This document shows, piece by piece, positions 42,641 to 50,512 of a stretch of DNA of 64,000 nucleotides. The stretch comes from Schlegelella_A sp038231215 (lineage in GTDB: Bacteria; Pseudomonadota; Gammaproteobacteria; Burkholderiales; Burkholderiaceae_C). The number at the start of each line of letters is the position of its first letter. The stretch's first letter is position 1. The stretch lies in assembly GCA_038231215.1 (NCBI GenBank), contig JBBRLS010000016.1, positions 18,843-82,842 on the forward strand, given 5' to 3'. Both the position numbers and the translations under genes were made by a program. The notes below the pieces were generated by a model. It was not told the origin of the DNA. It ran no database searches and saw only the letters and a list, made by a program, of their open reading frames with translations.

Positions 42641-42667
42641 TCAAGTCGCCGAAGGCCATACCGATAT
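42641..42667 (+). promoter_or_regulatory. Sigma-28-like promoter of fliS
   Basis: TCAAG, 14 bases, ACCGATAT, one base from the fliD -10. It lies in the 141-base fliD/fliS gap and would let fliS-fliT-ycgR be transcribed apart from fliD. Confidence 0.75.
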
Positions 42668-42703
42668 TCAGGGCAGGCCCATTTCTCGCACACACCCCAC
42701 CCC

Positions 42704-43138
42704 ATGTTTGCCGCCGCCCCGCTCCACCGCCACCCCGTCGCTTCGGCGGGCGCCTACCACCAGATCGGCGTCGAGACCGGCGTCGGCGGTGCCTCGGCCC
42801 ACGAGCTGATCACGATGCTCTTCGACGGCTTCAACGATGCCGTTGCCCAGGCGCGCAGCGCCCTGCTGCAGAAGCGGGTCGAAGCCAAGTGCAAGGCGAT
42901 CACGCGTGCCGTTCGCATCGTCGATGAGGGCCTGAAGGCGGTCCTCGACCTCGACGGCGGCGGCAAGCTCGCCGCCGACCTGAACGCGCTCTACGGCTAC
43001 GTGGCCCTGCGCATGACCGAGGCCAACCTGAACAACGACAGCGCCGCCCTCGACGAGTGCGTGCGGCTGATGGAGCCGGTACGCGCGGCCTGGGTCGCGA
43101 TCGGCCCCGGCGTCAGGGCCACTCCTTCGGCGCAATGA
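42704..43138 (+). CDS. fliS: Flagellin export chaperone FliS
   Basis: A 144-residue helical chaperone that binds the flagellin C-terminus before export. The family core is AYHQIGVETGVGGASAHELITMLFDGF, followed by charged helices (RVEAKCKAITRAVRIVDEGL) and DLNALYGYVALRMTEAN. It precedes fliT by one to a few dozen bases. The position after fliD is standard. Confidence 0.94.
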   Translation: MFAAAPLHRHPVASAGAYHQIGVETGVGGASAHELITMLFDGFNDAVAQARSALLQKRVEAKCKAITRAVRIVDEGLKAVLDLDGGGKLAADLNALYGYVALRMTEANLNNDSAALDECVRLMEPVRAAWVAIGPGVRATPSAQ

Positions 43139-43169
43139 CATGACCAGCGTCCAGACTTTCGGAGCCCGC

Positions 43170-43469
43170 ATGAATTCCGTGCTGCTGAATTACTACGAAG
43201 CGATCGAGAAGGCGAGCCAGGACATGCTCGAGGCCGCTCGCGTCGGCAACTGGGACCATGTGGTCAAGCTCGAGGGCGCCTGCGCCGTGCTCATCGCGCA
43301 GCTCAAGAACACCGCTGCCGAAAAGCCCCTGCCGCAAGACGAGGCACAGCTCAAGTCGCGCATCATGCAGCGCATCCTGATCAACGACGCCGAGATCCGC
43401 CAGCTCGCCGAGCCCTGGCTCGAAGACCTCGACGAGATCCTCGCCGGCCGGCCGAAGACCCTGCACTGA
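43170..43469 (+). CDS. fliT: FliT-like flagellar export chaperone
   Basis: A 99-residue, mostly helical protein; FliT proteins bind FliD and, in enterics, inhibit FlhDC. The ATG at 43170 is chosen for the GGAG five bases upstream and because MNSVLLNYYEAIEKASQDML matches FliT starts; an ATG at 43140, one base after the fliS stop, is the alternative. The family is weakly conserved, so the call leans on position between fliS and a YcgR gene. A C-terminal segment (EIRQLAEPWLEDLDEIL) fits the FliD-binding helix. Confidence 0.82.
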   Translation: MNSVLLNYYEAIEKASQDMLEAARVGNWDHVVKLEGACAVLIAQLKNTAAEKPLPQDEAQLKSRIMQRILINDAEIRQLAEPWLEDLDEILAGRPKTLH

Positions 43470-43524
43470 GGCTGCGCGCCCAGCCCACAACGAACCGACA
43501 GACCTTCCCGCCACGAGGCACGCG

Positions 43525-44280
43525 ATGGAAACGAGACCCGCACCGCTCGACGGAATGGACCAAGCCGACGGACTCGACGAGTTCCGTGTCTCTTCGCCGC
43601 GCGAGATCCAGGGGCTGCTCAAGCAGCTGCTCGACGGCTCGGTGCTGCTCAACCTCAATGCCCGCGACGGCAGCGTCTTCACCAGCGCGATCTGGACGAT
43701 CGACAGCCAGCGAAGCACGATCGGCTTCAACGCCGACCCGGCCGACCCGGCGATGCAGTCGCTCCTTCAGTGCGACGAGGTCGTCGTCGTCGGCTATCTC
43801 GACAGCGTCAAGCTGCAGTTCGACGTGCACGACCTCATGCTCGTGCACGGCAACCGCGCCAGCGTGTTGAGCTGCCCGGCGCCACGCGAGATGTATCGCT
43901 TCCAGCGGCGCGAGTCCTTCCGTGTGAGGCCGCTGATGCGCAGCAGCCCGATGGCGCGCTTCAGCCACCCCGACCTGCCGGCGATGGACTGCGCGCTGCG
44001 CGTCATCGACATCTCGATCGGCGGCTGCGGCGTCTTCCTGCCGGAAGACCTGCCGGGGATGAATGCCGGCGCGATGCTGAACGCGGTGCGCATCGAGCTC
44101 GATACCGATACGAGGCTCGAGGTGACGATGCGGCTGCAGCACGTGACGGCCATCAACGCAGAGGCGCAGGGCGTGCGCCTCGGCTTCGAGTTCAAACGGA
44201 TCGGCGGCGACTCGCTGCGGGCACTGCAACGCTTCATCGACCTGACGCAGAAGCGCGGCAAGCTGATGGCGCTCAACTAG
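43525..44280 (+). CDS. ycgR: YcgR-like c-di-GMP-responsive flagellar brake protein
   Basis: A 251-residue two-domain protein. The N-terminal YcgR domain (about 20-120; VSSPREIQGLLKQLLDGSVL, then VHDLMLVHGN) is followed by a PilZ domain with the c-di-GMP-binding motif RRESFRV (R129 to R133) and DISIGGCG (D162xSxxG). When bound to c-di-GMP, YcgR contacts the motor and slows it. Placed in the late fliD-fliS-fliT unit, so it is probably made with the filament genes. Confidence 0.93.
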   Translation: METRPAPLDGMDQADGLDEFRVSSPREIQGLLKQLLDGSVLLNLNARDGSVFTSAIWTIDSQRSTIGFNADPADPAMQSLLQCDEVVVVGYLDSVKLQFDVHDLMLVHGNRASVLSCPAPREMYRFQRRESFRVRPLMRSSPMARFSHPDLPAMDCALRVIDISIGGCGVFLPEDLPGMNAGAMLNAVRIELDTDTRLEVTMRLQHVTAINAEAQGVRLGFEFKRIGGDSLRALQRFIDLTQKRGKLMALN

Positions 44281-44382
44281 GGTCATTTCGCGCTGCCTCG
44301 AGCCGCGCGACGAGCGCGGCGCAGCGGCGTCCGTCGAAATCGGCTGCACCGCCTGTGCGAGCGCGACGCAACGACGGCCGCG

Positions 44383-44970
44383 TCAGCGACAGCTCGATTC
44401 GATCGCAGAGGCCGCCGGACTCACGACCGGCACCGGCCGGTACTCGGCGTCGAAGGTTCTCGTCCAGTGCTCACCGCCGTCACGCGAGATCTCGATGCGC
44501 TGGCCGACGCGGCCGTCGGCGAGCGGACTGAGCGTTGTCCGGTCGAGAACGCGTCGGCCATCGGGCAGCGCGATCTCGCCCTGGAAGCGAACGCCGCCAT
44601 CGGCAAAGCGCGCGATCAGGCGCTTTTCCTTCAGGCCGCCGGGGCGCAACGCCTGGTCGGTGACCCAGACCTGCTTCCAGAGCTTCTCGCCGGCCGAGTA
44701 GTAGAAGAGGCTCTCGCCGCGCGAGCCGTCGCTCGCTGTCCACGATTCGGTCACCGCGCAGCCACCGAGAATGCGCGCCACGCGGTCGTGGCCGGCCCGC
44801 TCGGCACCCGCGCAGACCTCCCACTCGCCGAGCCAGAAGTCGAGTTGCGCGAGCGCTGCTTCGGCGGCACAACCGGGCAGCTCGTCGGCGGCCTCTGCGG
44901 CAAGCGACGGCAACGCGACGAGACCGGCCACCGCGATGCGCCGCGCGATCGCCCTGCCGCGAACGCTCAC
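44383..44970 (-). CDS. Secreted protein, paralogue of the next gene
   Basis: A 195-residue exported protein: RR at the N-terminus, hydrophobic core, AAEAA site near residue 27. The mature part opens with LDFWLGEWEV, shared with the paralogue (FDFWIGTWDV), then GGCAVTESWT, and ends with ISRDGGEHWTRTFDAEYRP. This is a DUF1579-like beta-barrel (lipocalin-like) layout; function unknown. It overlaps the upstream paralogue by 4 bases, so the two are translationally coupled. Confidence 0.72.
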   Translation of the reverse strand: MSVRGRAIARRIAVAGLVALPSLAAEAADELPGCAAEAALAQLDFWLGEWEVCAGAERAGHDRVARILGGCAVTESWTASDGSRGESLFYYSAGEKLWKQVWVTDQALRPGGLKEKRLIARFADGGVRFQGEIALPDGRRVLDRTTLSPLADGRVGQRIEISRDGGEHWTRTFDAEYRPVPVVSPAASAIESSCR

Positions 44971-45482
44971 GGGCGTCGAACGTACTTGCCGTCGAACAGC
45001 ACCGTCCAGGTCTTGCCGCCGTCGGTGGAGGATTCCCAGAACTGGCGCACGCTGCCGTCGTCATTGGGCGTCCAGGTGATGCGCTGGTAAGCGCTGCCGG
45101 TCTCCGAGCCCAGCACGATGCGCTTGTCGACGAGGCCGCCGGAGATCATCAACAGGCCGCCGCTGCTGTCGACCCAGGTCTGGTGCCAGCGTTTGTCGGT
45201 GCTGTCGTAGATGTTGAGGCTCTTGCCGGTGAAGCCGCCGCGGCCGCTCCAGTGCTCGAGCAAAGCGCAGCCCGAGCTGATCGGCTCGATACGGTTCTCG
45301 CCCGCTTTCTGGCCGTCCGGCTGGAAGACGTCCCAGGTGCCGATCCAGAAGTCGAACTGCCGGTACTCGGCGCTCTGGCAGGCGGGCGGTGGCGCGGGCG
45401 GCGTCTGCGCGCCAGCGAAGGCGGCCGGCAGCGCGAGCAGGGTGGCGAGCAGCGAACGAGCGCCGCGAGAAGGCTTCGGCAT
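44967..45482 (-). CDS. Secreted protein, paralogue of the previous gene
   Basis: A 171-residue exported protein with a signal peptide (AFAGAQT near residue 26). The core motifs FDFWIGTWDVFQ, SSGCALLEHWSG and STDGGKTWTVLFDGKYVRRP match the neighbouring gene, so the pair arose by tandem duplication. Homologous proteins are generally annotated as DUF1579-like or hypothetical. The operon sits between ycgR and the AraC regulator, without visible flagellar connection. Confidence 0.72.
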   Translation of the reverse strand: MPKPSRGARSLLATLLALPAAFAGAQTPPAPPPACQSAEYRQFDFWIGTWDVFQPDGQKAGENRIEPISSGCALLEHWSGRGGFTGKSLNIYDSTDKRWHQTWVDSSGGLLMISGGLVDKRIVLGSETGSAYQRITWTPNDDGSVRQFWESSTDGGKTWTVLFDGKYVRRP

Positions 45483-45595
45483 GGCGGGGTCCGGCGTTAC
45501 GAACCCGCGAGGCTAGATTGCGCGAGGCTCCTCGCCTGCGCAGATCTTGCGCAATTCACGCCGTCCGGCGTGGGTGCGTTTGGCGCTGACAGGCC

Positions 45596-46498
45596 CTAGG
45601 AGGCGGCGCGCGTCGAGGCGAGCGCGCGGCGCAGGCTGGAGCGGCTGCCGAAGCCGGTCTGCACGGCGACGCTCTCGGCGTCGTGCTCGCCGGTCTGCAT
45701 CAGGCGTCGTGCCGCAGCCGCGCGACGCTGCACGAGAAAGCTGTGCGGCGTGACGCCATAGAGCGCGCTGAAGCAGCGCACGAAATGAAAGCGCGAGAGA
45801 CAGGCGACTGACGCCATGCCGTCGAGGCCGATCGGCTCGGCGTGGCAGGTCTCGATGTAGTCGGCGGCCAGGCGCAGTCGACGCGCCAGCTCGGCGCGCG
45901 TCGAAGGCTTGGCGCGATCCAGGCGATCGACGGCGCGCGCATCGACGGCTTCGGCCGCGAACATCGCATCGAGCAGGAGCAGCAGTTGCTCCTCGAGCCA
46001 CTCCTCGCTGCGCTCGCCGTCGAGCACGGCATCGCAGATGTGGCGCAGCATCGGGCTCACGAGCGCATCGTGCCGTCGCAGATGCTCCGAGAACTCGCCC
46101 CCCGGGACGTGGCGCATCGACTGCTCGAGCGCCGGCACCAGCGCGAGCTGGCGCGCCGCGCGCACCTCGCGATGCATACCGGGGCGCATGAACACGGCAA
46201 AGGTCCAGGCCGGCCGCGGCGCCTTGAGCACGCTGCCGTAGCTGCTGCCCTCGTTGAGGATCAGGTAGTTCCCGTCGTCGACGCTGATCTCGCGATGCTT
46301 GAGGCGATAGCGCTCGCGCCCGCGCCAGGCCATCTTGATCGACAGCGTCTGCGTCATCGTCGCGTATTCGGCAGAGCTCGACTGGCCGCAGATGACCGCG
46401 TTCTCCTTGCCCCATCGCGCATAGAAGCGGCGCCGGAACTCCGCGTTTGCGTTCGTTTCCGGCAGCGGCGGAAGGTCGGGGAGGGAGGTGTGGATCAT
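45596..46498 (-). CDS. AraC-family transcriptional regulator
   Basis: A 300-residue regulator. The N-terminal sensing domain (about 1-180, with NYLILNEGSSYG and FAVFMRPGMHREV) has no ligand clue. The C-terminal double helix-turn-helix (about 205-300) contains LRLAADYIETCHAEPIGLDG, the recognition helix region VACLSRFHFVRCF, YGVTPHSFLVQRR, and AVQTGFGSRSSLRRA. The start at 46498 is chosen because the upstream frame is a shadow of the intergenic and fliE region. It may control the two secreted paralogues downstream on the same strand (113-base gap). Confidence 0.87.
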   Translation of the reverse strand: MIHTSLPDLPPLPETNANAEFRRRFYARWGKENAVICGQSSSAEYATMTQTLSIKMAWRGRERYRLKHREISVDDGNYLILNEGSSYGSVLKAPRPAWTFAVFMRPGMHREVRAARQLALVPALEQSMRHVPGGEFSEHLRRHDALVSPMLRHICDAVLDGERSEEWLEEQLLLLLDAMFAAEAVDARAVDRLDRAKPSTRAELARRLRLAADYIETCHAEPIGLDGMASVACLSRFHFVRCFSALYGVTPHSFLVQRRAAAARRLMQTGEHDAESVAVQTGFGSRSSLRRALASTRAAS

Positions 46499-46533
46499 GG
46501 CGCGACGAAGCGCCGATTGTGCAACCGCGAGGC

Positions 46534-46857
46534 CTAGACCTGCATGCTCATGACGTCGGAATACGCCTGCACGAGGCGGTTGCGCACCTGAAGCGTCGCC
46601 TGGAAGCCGATCTGCGCCTTCTGCATCGCGACCATGGTCTGCTCGAGGCTCACCGTCGGGTTGTCGAGCTGAACCTCGCGCTGCATGCGCGCCGCGTCGT
46701 TCTGCGTCTTGCTCACGGCATCGAGCGCCTGGCCGAGCGCCTTCTGGAAGCCGGTGCCTTCGGCCTTGCCCGGCCGGGCCAGCGGCACGCCGTCGGTGCC
46801 GAGCCCGGCGCGGGCCACCGCGGCGGCGAAATCGAATGGTTTCATGGTGACGTTCAT
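46534..46857 (-). CDS. fliE: Flagellar hook-basal body protein FliE
   Basis: A 107-residue junction protein linking the MS ring to the rod. Family core: FQKALGQALDAVSKTQNDAA, then NPTVSLEQTMVAMQKAQIGFQATLQVRNRLVQAY and MSMQV at the end, all normal. Divergent from fliF across 165 bases, which should hold FlhDC-dependent class II promoters for both directions, though I cannot mark an FlhDC box with confidence. Confidence 0.95.
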   Translation of the reverse strand: MNVTMKPFDFAAAVARAGLGTDGVPLARPGKAEGTGFQKALGQALDAVSKTQNDAARMQREVQLDNPTVSLEQTMVAMQKAQIGFQATLQVRNRLVQAYSDVMSMQV

Positions 46858-47022
46858 GGGTCACTCCTTGGCCGGCATCGTAAGGATCGGAGCGCTTGGC
46901 CGGTGGCGGGAACTGGCGCGCCAATGCCCGGCTGTTCCGGCCATCCGCGACAGGGCCGTTACGAATAATTGCTCGCTACCCCGAGGTCTTTCCTGCCGTG
47001 TTCCGGCCTGCCACGAACTCCC

Positions 47023-48681
47023 ATGGACAACGCCGTCGCTCTCCCCACCCGCTTGCAAGACGCCTCTCCGGCCTCGCTCGCCGGCCGCCTCGCCGCCATG
47101 CCGGCGCGCGGCAAGCTGAGCTTGGGGCTGGGCATCGCGGCGCTCGTCGTCGTCGTGCTCGCCATGACGATGTGGAGCTCGCACGGCGACTACAAGGTGC
47201 TCTACGCCAATCTCTCCGACAAGGACGGCGGCGCCGTCATCGCCCAGCTCTCGACGATGAACGTGCCTTACCGCATGTCCGAAGGCGGCGGCGCGATCCT
47301 CGTTCCCGCCGCGCAGGTGCACGATCTCCGCTTGAAGATGGCGACTGCCGGCTTGCCGAAGGGCGCGGTCTCGGGCTATGAGCTGATGGACAGCGCCCGC
47401 TTCGGCCAGACCCAGTTCCAGGAACGCCTTACCTTCCAGCGCGGCCTCGAAGGCGAGCTGACGCGCTCGATCGGCTCGCTCGCCGCAGTGCAGAGCGCGC
47501 GCGTGCATCTCGCGCTGCCGAACCAGAACGGATTCTTTCGCGAGCAGCAAAAGCCCAGCGCCTCGGTGCTGCTGACACTGCATCCTGGCCGCACGCTCGA
47601 GCGCGCGCAGATCGCCGGCATCGTCCACCTCGTCTCGTCGAGCGTGCCCGAGATGAGCCCGAAGGCGGTGAGCATCCTCGACCAAAGCGGCGCCTTGCTG
47701 ACCGCCGGCGGCGAGAGCGCGCAGGCCGGGCTCGACGCGCAACAGCTCCAGTACGTGAACCAGATCGAGTCCGGCTACACCAAGCGCATCCGCGAATTGC
47801 TCGAACCCATCGTCGGCGCCGACAACCTGCGCGCGACTGTCACCGCCGACGTCGACTTCTCGCAGACCGAAGCGACCTCGGAAGAGTGGAAGCCCAACCA
47901 GGGCAGCGAGGCGAGCATTGCCATCCGCAGCCAGCAGACCAGCGAGCAAGGTGCAGGCACAAGCGGCGCGTTGCCGAGCGGCGTTCCCGGCGCAGCCTCC
48001 AACCAGCCGCCGATCGCGGCGACCGCGCCGCTCACCGGCGCCTCGCAGCCGCTGCAAGGCGCGCCGAGCGCGACCGCCTCGGTCGGCGCCAACGGCCGGC
48101 GCGAAGCGGTGACCAACTACGAGGTCGACAAGACCGTACGCGTGACCCGCAACGCGAGCGGCAACGTCAAGCGCCTCAACGCCGCGGTCGTCGTCAACAA
48201 CCGCACCGTCGTCGACGCCAAGGGCAAGTCGACGCAGGTGCCGCTGGTCGCCGAAGAAATCGAGAAGCTCAGCGCCCTGGTGCGCGAGACGATCGGCTTC
48301 AACAAGGAACGCGGCGACTCGGTCAAGGTCATCAACGCGCCGTTCAAGATGGAGCCGGTCACGAACGTCGAGACGCCGTTCTGGAAGAGCCCCGAGCTGA
48401 TCGACCTGGTGCGCGCCGCGGCCCTGCCGACGGGCCTGGCCATCGTCGCCGTGCTTGTCTTCTTCGGCCTGCTGAGGCCGGCGGTGAAGACAGCGTTCGC
48501 ATTGCGCCTGCCGGCACCGGGAACGCGCATCGACGCCGTCGTCGACGACGCGCAGGCGCTCGACGCGCTGCCCGCGCCCGCCTACCTGAAGCAGCTCGAA
48601 GGCGCGAAGCTGCTCGCCAAGGACAACCCGGCCGCGGTCGCTGGAATCGTCCGCGGCTGGGTCGGCGGTCAGGCGACCTGA
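47023..48681 (+). CDS. fliF: Flagellar MS-ring protein FliF
   Basis: A 552-residue inner-membrane ring protein. The first membrane helix is at about 34-50 (LGIAALVVVVLAMTMW), followed by the periplasmic ring-building domains (YKVLYANLSDKDGGAVIAQL; LEGELTRSIGSLAAVQSARV), a variable Gly/Ala/Pro-rich segment (about 310-365), the second helix (LPTGLAIVAVLVFFGLL), and a short FliG-binding tail. The start at 47023 gives the usual N-terminus. First gene of the long fliF-fliR series. Confidence 0.96.
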   Translation: MDNAVALPTRLQDASPASLAGRLAAMPARGKLSLGLGIAALVVVVLAMTMWSSHGDYKVLYANLSDKDGGAVIAQLSTMNVPYRMSEGGGAILVPAAQVHDLRLKMATAGLPKGAVSGYELMDSARFGQTQFQERLTFQRGLEGELTRSIGSLAAVQSARVHLALPNQNGFFREQQKPSASVLLTLHPGRTLERAQIAGIVHLVSSSVPEMSPKAVSILDQSGALLTAGGESAQAGLDAQQLQYVNQIESGYTKRIRELLEPIVGADNLRATVTADVDFSQTEATSEEWKPNQGSEASIAIRSQQTSEQGAGTSGALPSGVPGAASNQPPIAATAPLTGASQPLQGAPSATASVGANGRREAVTNYEVDKTVRVTRNASGNVKRLNAAVVVNNRTVVDAKGKSTQVPLVAEEIEKLSALVRETIGFNKERGDSVKVINAPFKMEPVTNVETPFWKSPELIDLVRAAALPTGLAIVAVLVFFGLLRPAVKTAFALRLPAPGTRIDAVVDDAQALDALPAPAYLKQLEGAKLLAKDNPAAVAGIVRGWVGGQAT

Positions 48682-48720
48682 GCGCCGCGCCGCAGCCACA
48701 CCCTCACCGGAGATTTCCCC

Positions 48721-49716
48721 TTGGACGAAGCAGGCCTCGAAGACTCGGCGATCCTTCTCATGTCGCTCGGCGAGGAAGAGGCGGCCAACGTGTTTCGCCA
48801 TCTCTCGCCGCGCGAGGTGCAAAGCCTCGGCGAGACGATTGCGCGCATGACCAGCGTGCCGAAGGCGCGCCTCGACGGCGTGCTCGAGAAGTTCAGCACC
48901 GTCGCCGGCGCGCAGAGCTCGCTCGTCGCCGACACCGGCGGCTACGTTCGCAACGTGCTGCGCAAGGCGCTCGACGAGGACAAGGCCAACCTGCTGATCG
49001 ACCGCATCCTGCAAAGCGGCGACATCTCGGGCATCGAAGGCCTGAAGTGGATGGACGCCGGCTCGATCGGCGAGATGCTGCGCCACGAGCATCCGCAGAT
49101 CGTCGCCGCCGTCCTCGTGCACCTCGATTCCGACCAGGCCGCTGCGGTGCTCAAGACCTTTGCCGAGCGGCAGCGCAACGAGGTGCTGGTGCGCATCGCC
49201 ACGCTCGACGGAATCCAGCCCTCGGCGCTGAAGGACCTGAACGAAGTGATGGGCAAGTTGCTGGCGGGCGGCGAGCAGGCGAGGAAGGCCCCGCTCGGCG
49301 GCGTGAAGACCGCGGCCGAGATGATCAACCTCATGGGCACGAGCATCGAAACCGCGGCGCTCGACTACATCCGCGAGGCCGACAACGACCTGGCGCAAAG
49401 GGTCATGGACAACCTGTTCACCTTCGACGATCTAGACCGCGTCGACGACAAGGGCCTGCAGGCGCTGCTCAAGGAAGTGCAGAGCGAATCGCTCGTCATC
49501 GCCCTGAAGGGCGCCAAGCCCGAGCTGCGCGAGCGCATCTTCAAGAACATGTCGACGCGCGCCGCCGAGACGCTGCGCGAGGAGCTCGATTCGCGCGGGC
49601 CGGTGCGCGTCGCCGAGGTCGAGGCCGAGCAGAAGGAATTGCTCAAGGTCGTGCGCAGGCTCGCCGAGGAAGGCCAGCTCGTGCTCGGCGGCGGCGGCGG
49701 CGACGACTTCGTCTGA
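48721..49716 (+). CDS. fliG: Flagellar motor switch protein FliG
   Basis: A 331-residue rotor protein linking the MS ring (FliF) to FliM and interacting with MotA. It starts at TTG (residues DEAGLEDSAILLMSLGEEEA), with CCGGAG about ten bases upstream; no ATG would give a full N-terminal domain. The middle domain has the EHPQ motif (LRHEHPQIVAAVLVHLD). The C-terminal torque domain includes LFTFDDLDRVDDKGLQALLKEV. It overlaps fliH by one base. Confidence 0.95.
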   Translation: MDEAGLEDSAILLMSLGEEEAANVFRHLSPREVQSLGETIARMTSVPKARLDGVLEKFSTVAGAQSSLVADTGGYVRNVLRKALDEDKANLLIDRILQSGDISGIEGLKWMDAGSIGEMLRHEHPQIVAAVLVHLDSDQAAAVLKTFAERQRNEVLVRIATLDGIQPSALKDLNEVMGKLLAGGEQARKAPLGGVKTAAEMINLMGTSIETAALDYIREADNDLAQRVMDNLFTFDDLDRVDDKGLQALLKEVQSESLVIALKGAKPELRERIFKNMSTRAAETLREELDSRGPVRVAEVEAEQKELLKVVRRLAEEGQLVLGGGGGDDFV

Positions 49717-50480
49717 TGACCACGTTCAAGCCGAGAAACGTGCCGCCGCCCGCCGAAGGGGCGCGCGTCAATCCGTACGCCCGATTCATCCCGCGCGAGG
49801 AGCTCAGCTCGTTCGCCGCCTGGGCGCTCGGCGACATCTCCGGCGTGGCCGGTGCCGCCAACTCGCCGCAGCGGCCGCGCGAGCCAGAGCCCGCCCCGGT
49901 CGATCCGGCCGAGCTGGTCGCGCAGCAACTGCGCGCCGCCCGCCAATCGGGCTACCAGGACGGCTACCGCGACGGCCTGGTCGCGCTCGAAGGATTCAAG
50001 CAGAGCTTCGCGGCGCAAACAACGACGCAGGTCGGAACGCTGGTCGCCTCGATCGGCGCCGAGCTCGACGCCTTGCAGCAGGAGATGGCGAAGAGCCTGG
50101 CAGCGACGGCGACGCACCTGGCGCGGCGCATCGTGCGCAGCGAACTTGCGACGCGCCCGGAGTGCGTCGTCCAGGTCGCCGAGCAGGCGATCGACGCCTT
50201 GCTGCAGAGCGCACGGCACATCGTCATCCGCATCCACCCCGACGATCACGCGCTGGTCGCCAGTGCGGCCGCCGAGACGATCGCGGCGCGCGGTGCACGC
50301 CTCGTCGCCGACTCCTCGATCACGCGCGGCGGTTGCAAGCTCGAGTCCGACATCGGCGGCGTCGATGCGACCATCGACGAACGCTGGCGTCGCGCCGCGG
50401 CGGCGCTCGGCTGCGACGATTCCTGGGACAGCGACAAGGCTGTCATCCTGAGCGAAGCGAAGGATCCCGGCCGTGGCTGA
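49716..50480 (+). CDS. fliH: Flagellar export regulator FliH with repeat-derived C-terminus
   Basis: A 254-residue stator-like regulator of the FliI ATPase. N-terminal basic/proline region (YARFIPREELSSFAAWALGD), central helices with Gly-spaced repeats (QSGYQDGYRDGL), and a V-ATPase subunit E-like C-terminal domain (ARRIVRSELATRPE, VIRIHPDDHALV, DSSITRGGCKLESDIGGVDATIDERW). The last 13 residues or so (VILSEAKDPGRG) are a translation of the interspersed inverted repeat at 50441-50512. It overlaps fliI by 8 bases. The repeat has evidently been absorbed into the coding region. Confidence 0.93.
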   Translation: MTTFKPRNVPPPAEGARVNPYARFIPREELSSFAAWALGDISGVAGAANSPQRPREPEPAPVDPAELVAQQLRAARQSGYQDGYRDGLVALEGFKQSFAAQTTTQVGTLVASIGAELDALQQEMAKSLAATATHLARRIVRSELATRPECVVQVAEQAIDALLQSARHIVIRIHPDDHALVASAAAETIAARGARLVADSSITRGGCKLESDIGGVDATIDERWRRAAAALGCDDSWDSDKAVILSEAKDPGRG

Positions 50481-50512
50481 CGCCGAGATCCTTCGCTCCG
50501 CTCAGGATGACA
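50441..50512. repeat. Interspersed inverted repeat spanning the fliH/fliI junction
   Basis: Arms 50441-50466 (TGTCATCCTGAGCGAAGCG...) and 50487-50512 pair with one mismatch around a 20-base loop. It is a second copy of the repeat beside fliA at 14252-14318. It encodes the fliH tail and stop and, from the GTG at 50473, the first residues of fliI. Confidence 0.93.

Noticed and set aside
46905..46930. Possible sigma-54 promoter (TGGCGCG...TGC) in the fliE/fliF gap
   Set aside because: The GG and GC are nine bases apart instead of ten and the flanking bases fit poorly; an FlhDC-type hierarchy does not require it.
46861..49398. 845-codon minus-strand frame opposite fliF and fliG
   Set aside because: Low-complexity composition and full overlap with two unmistakable flagellar genes.
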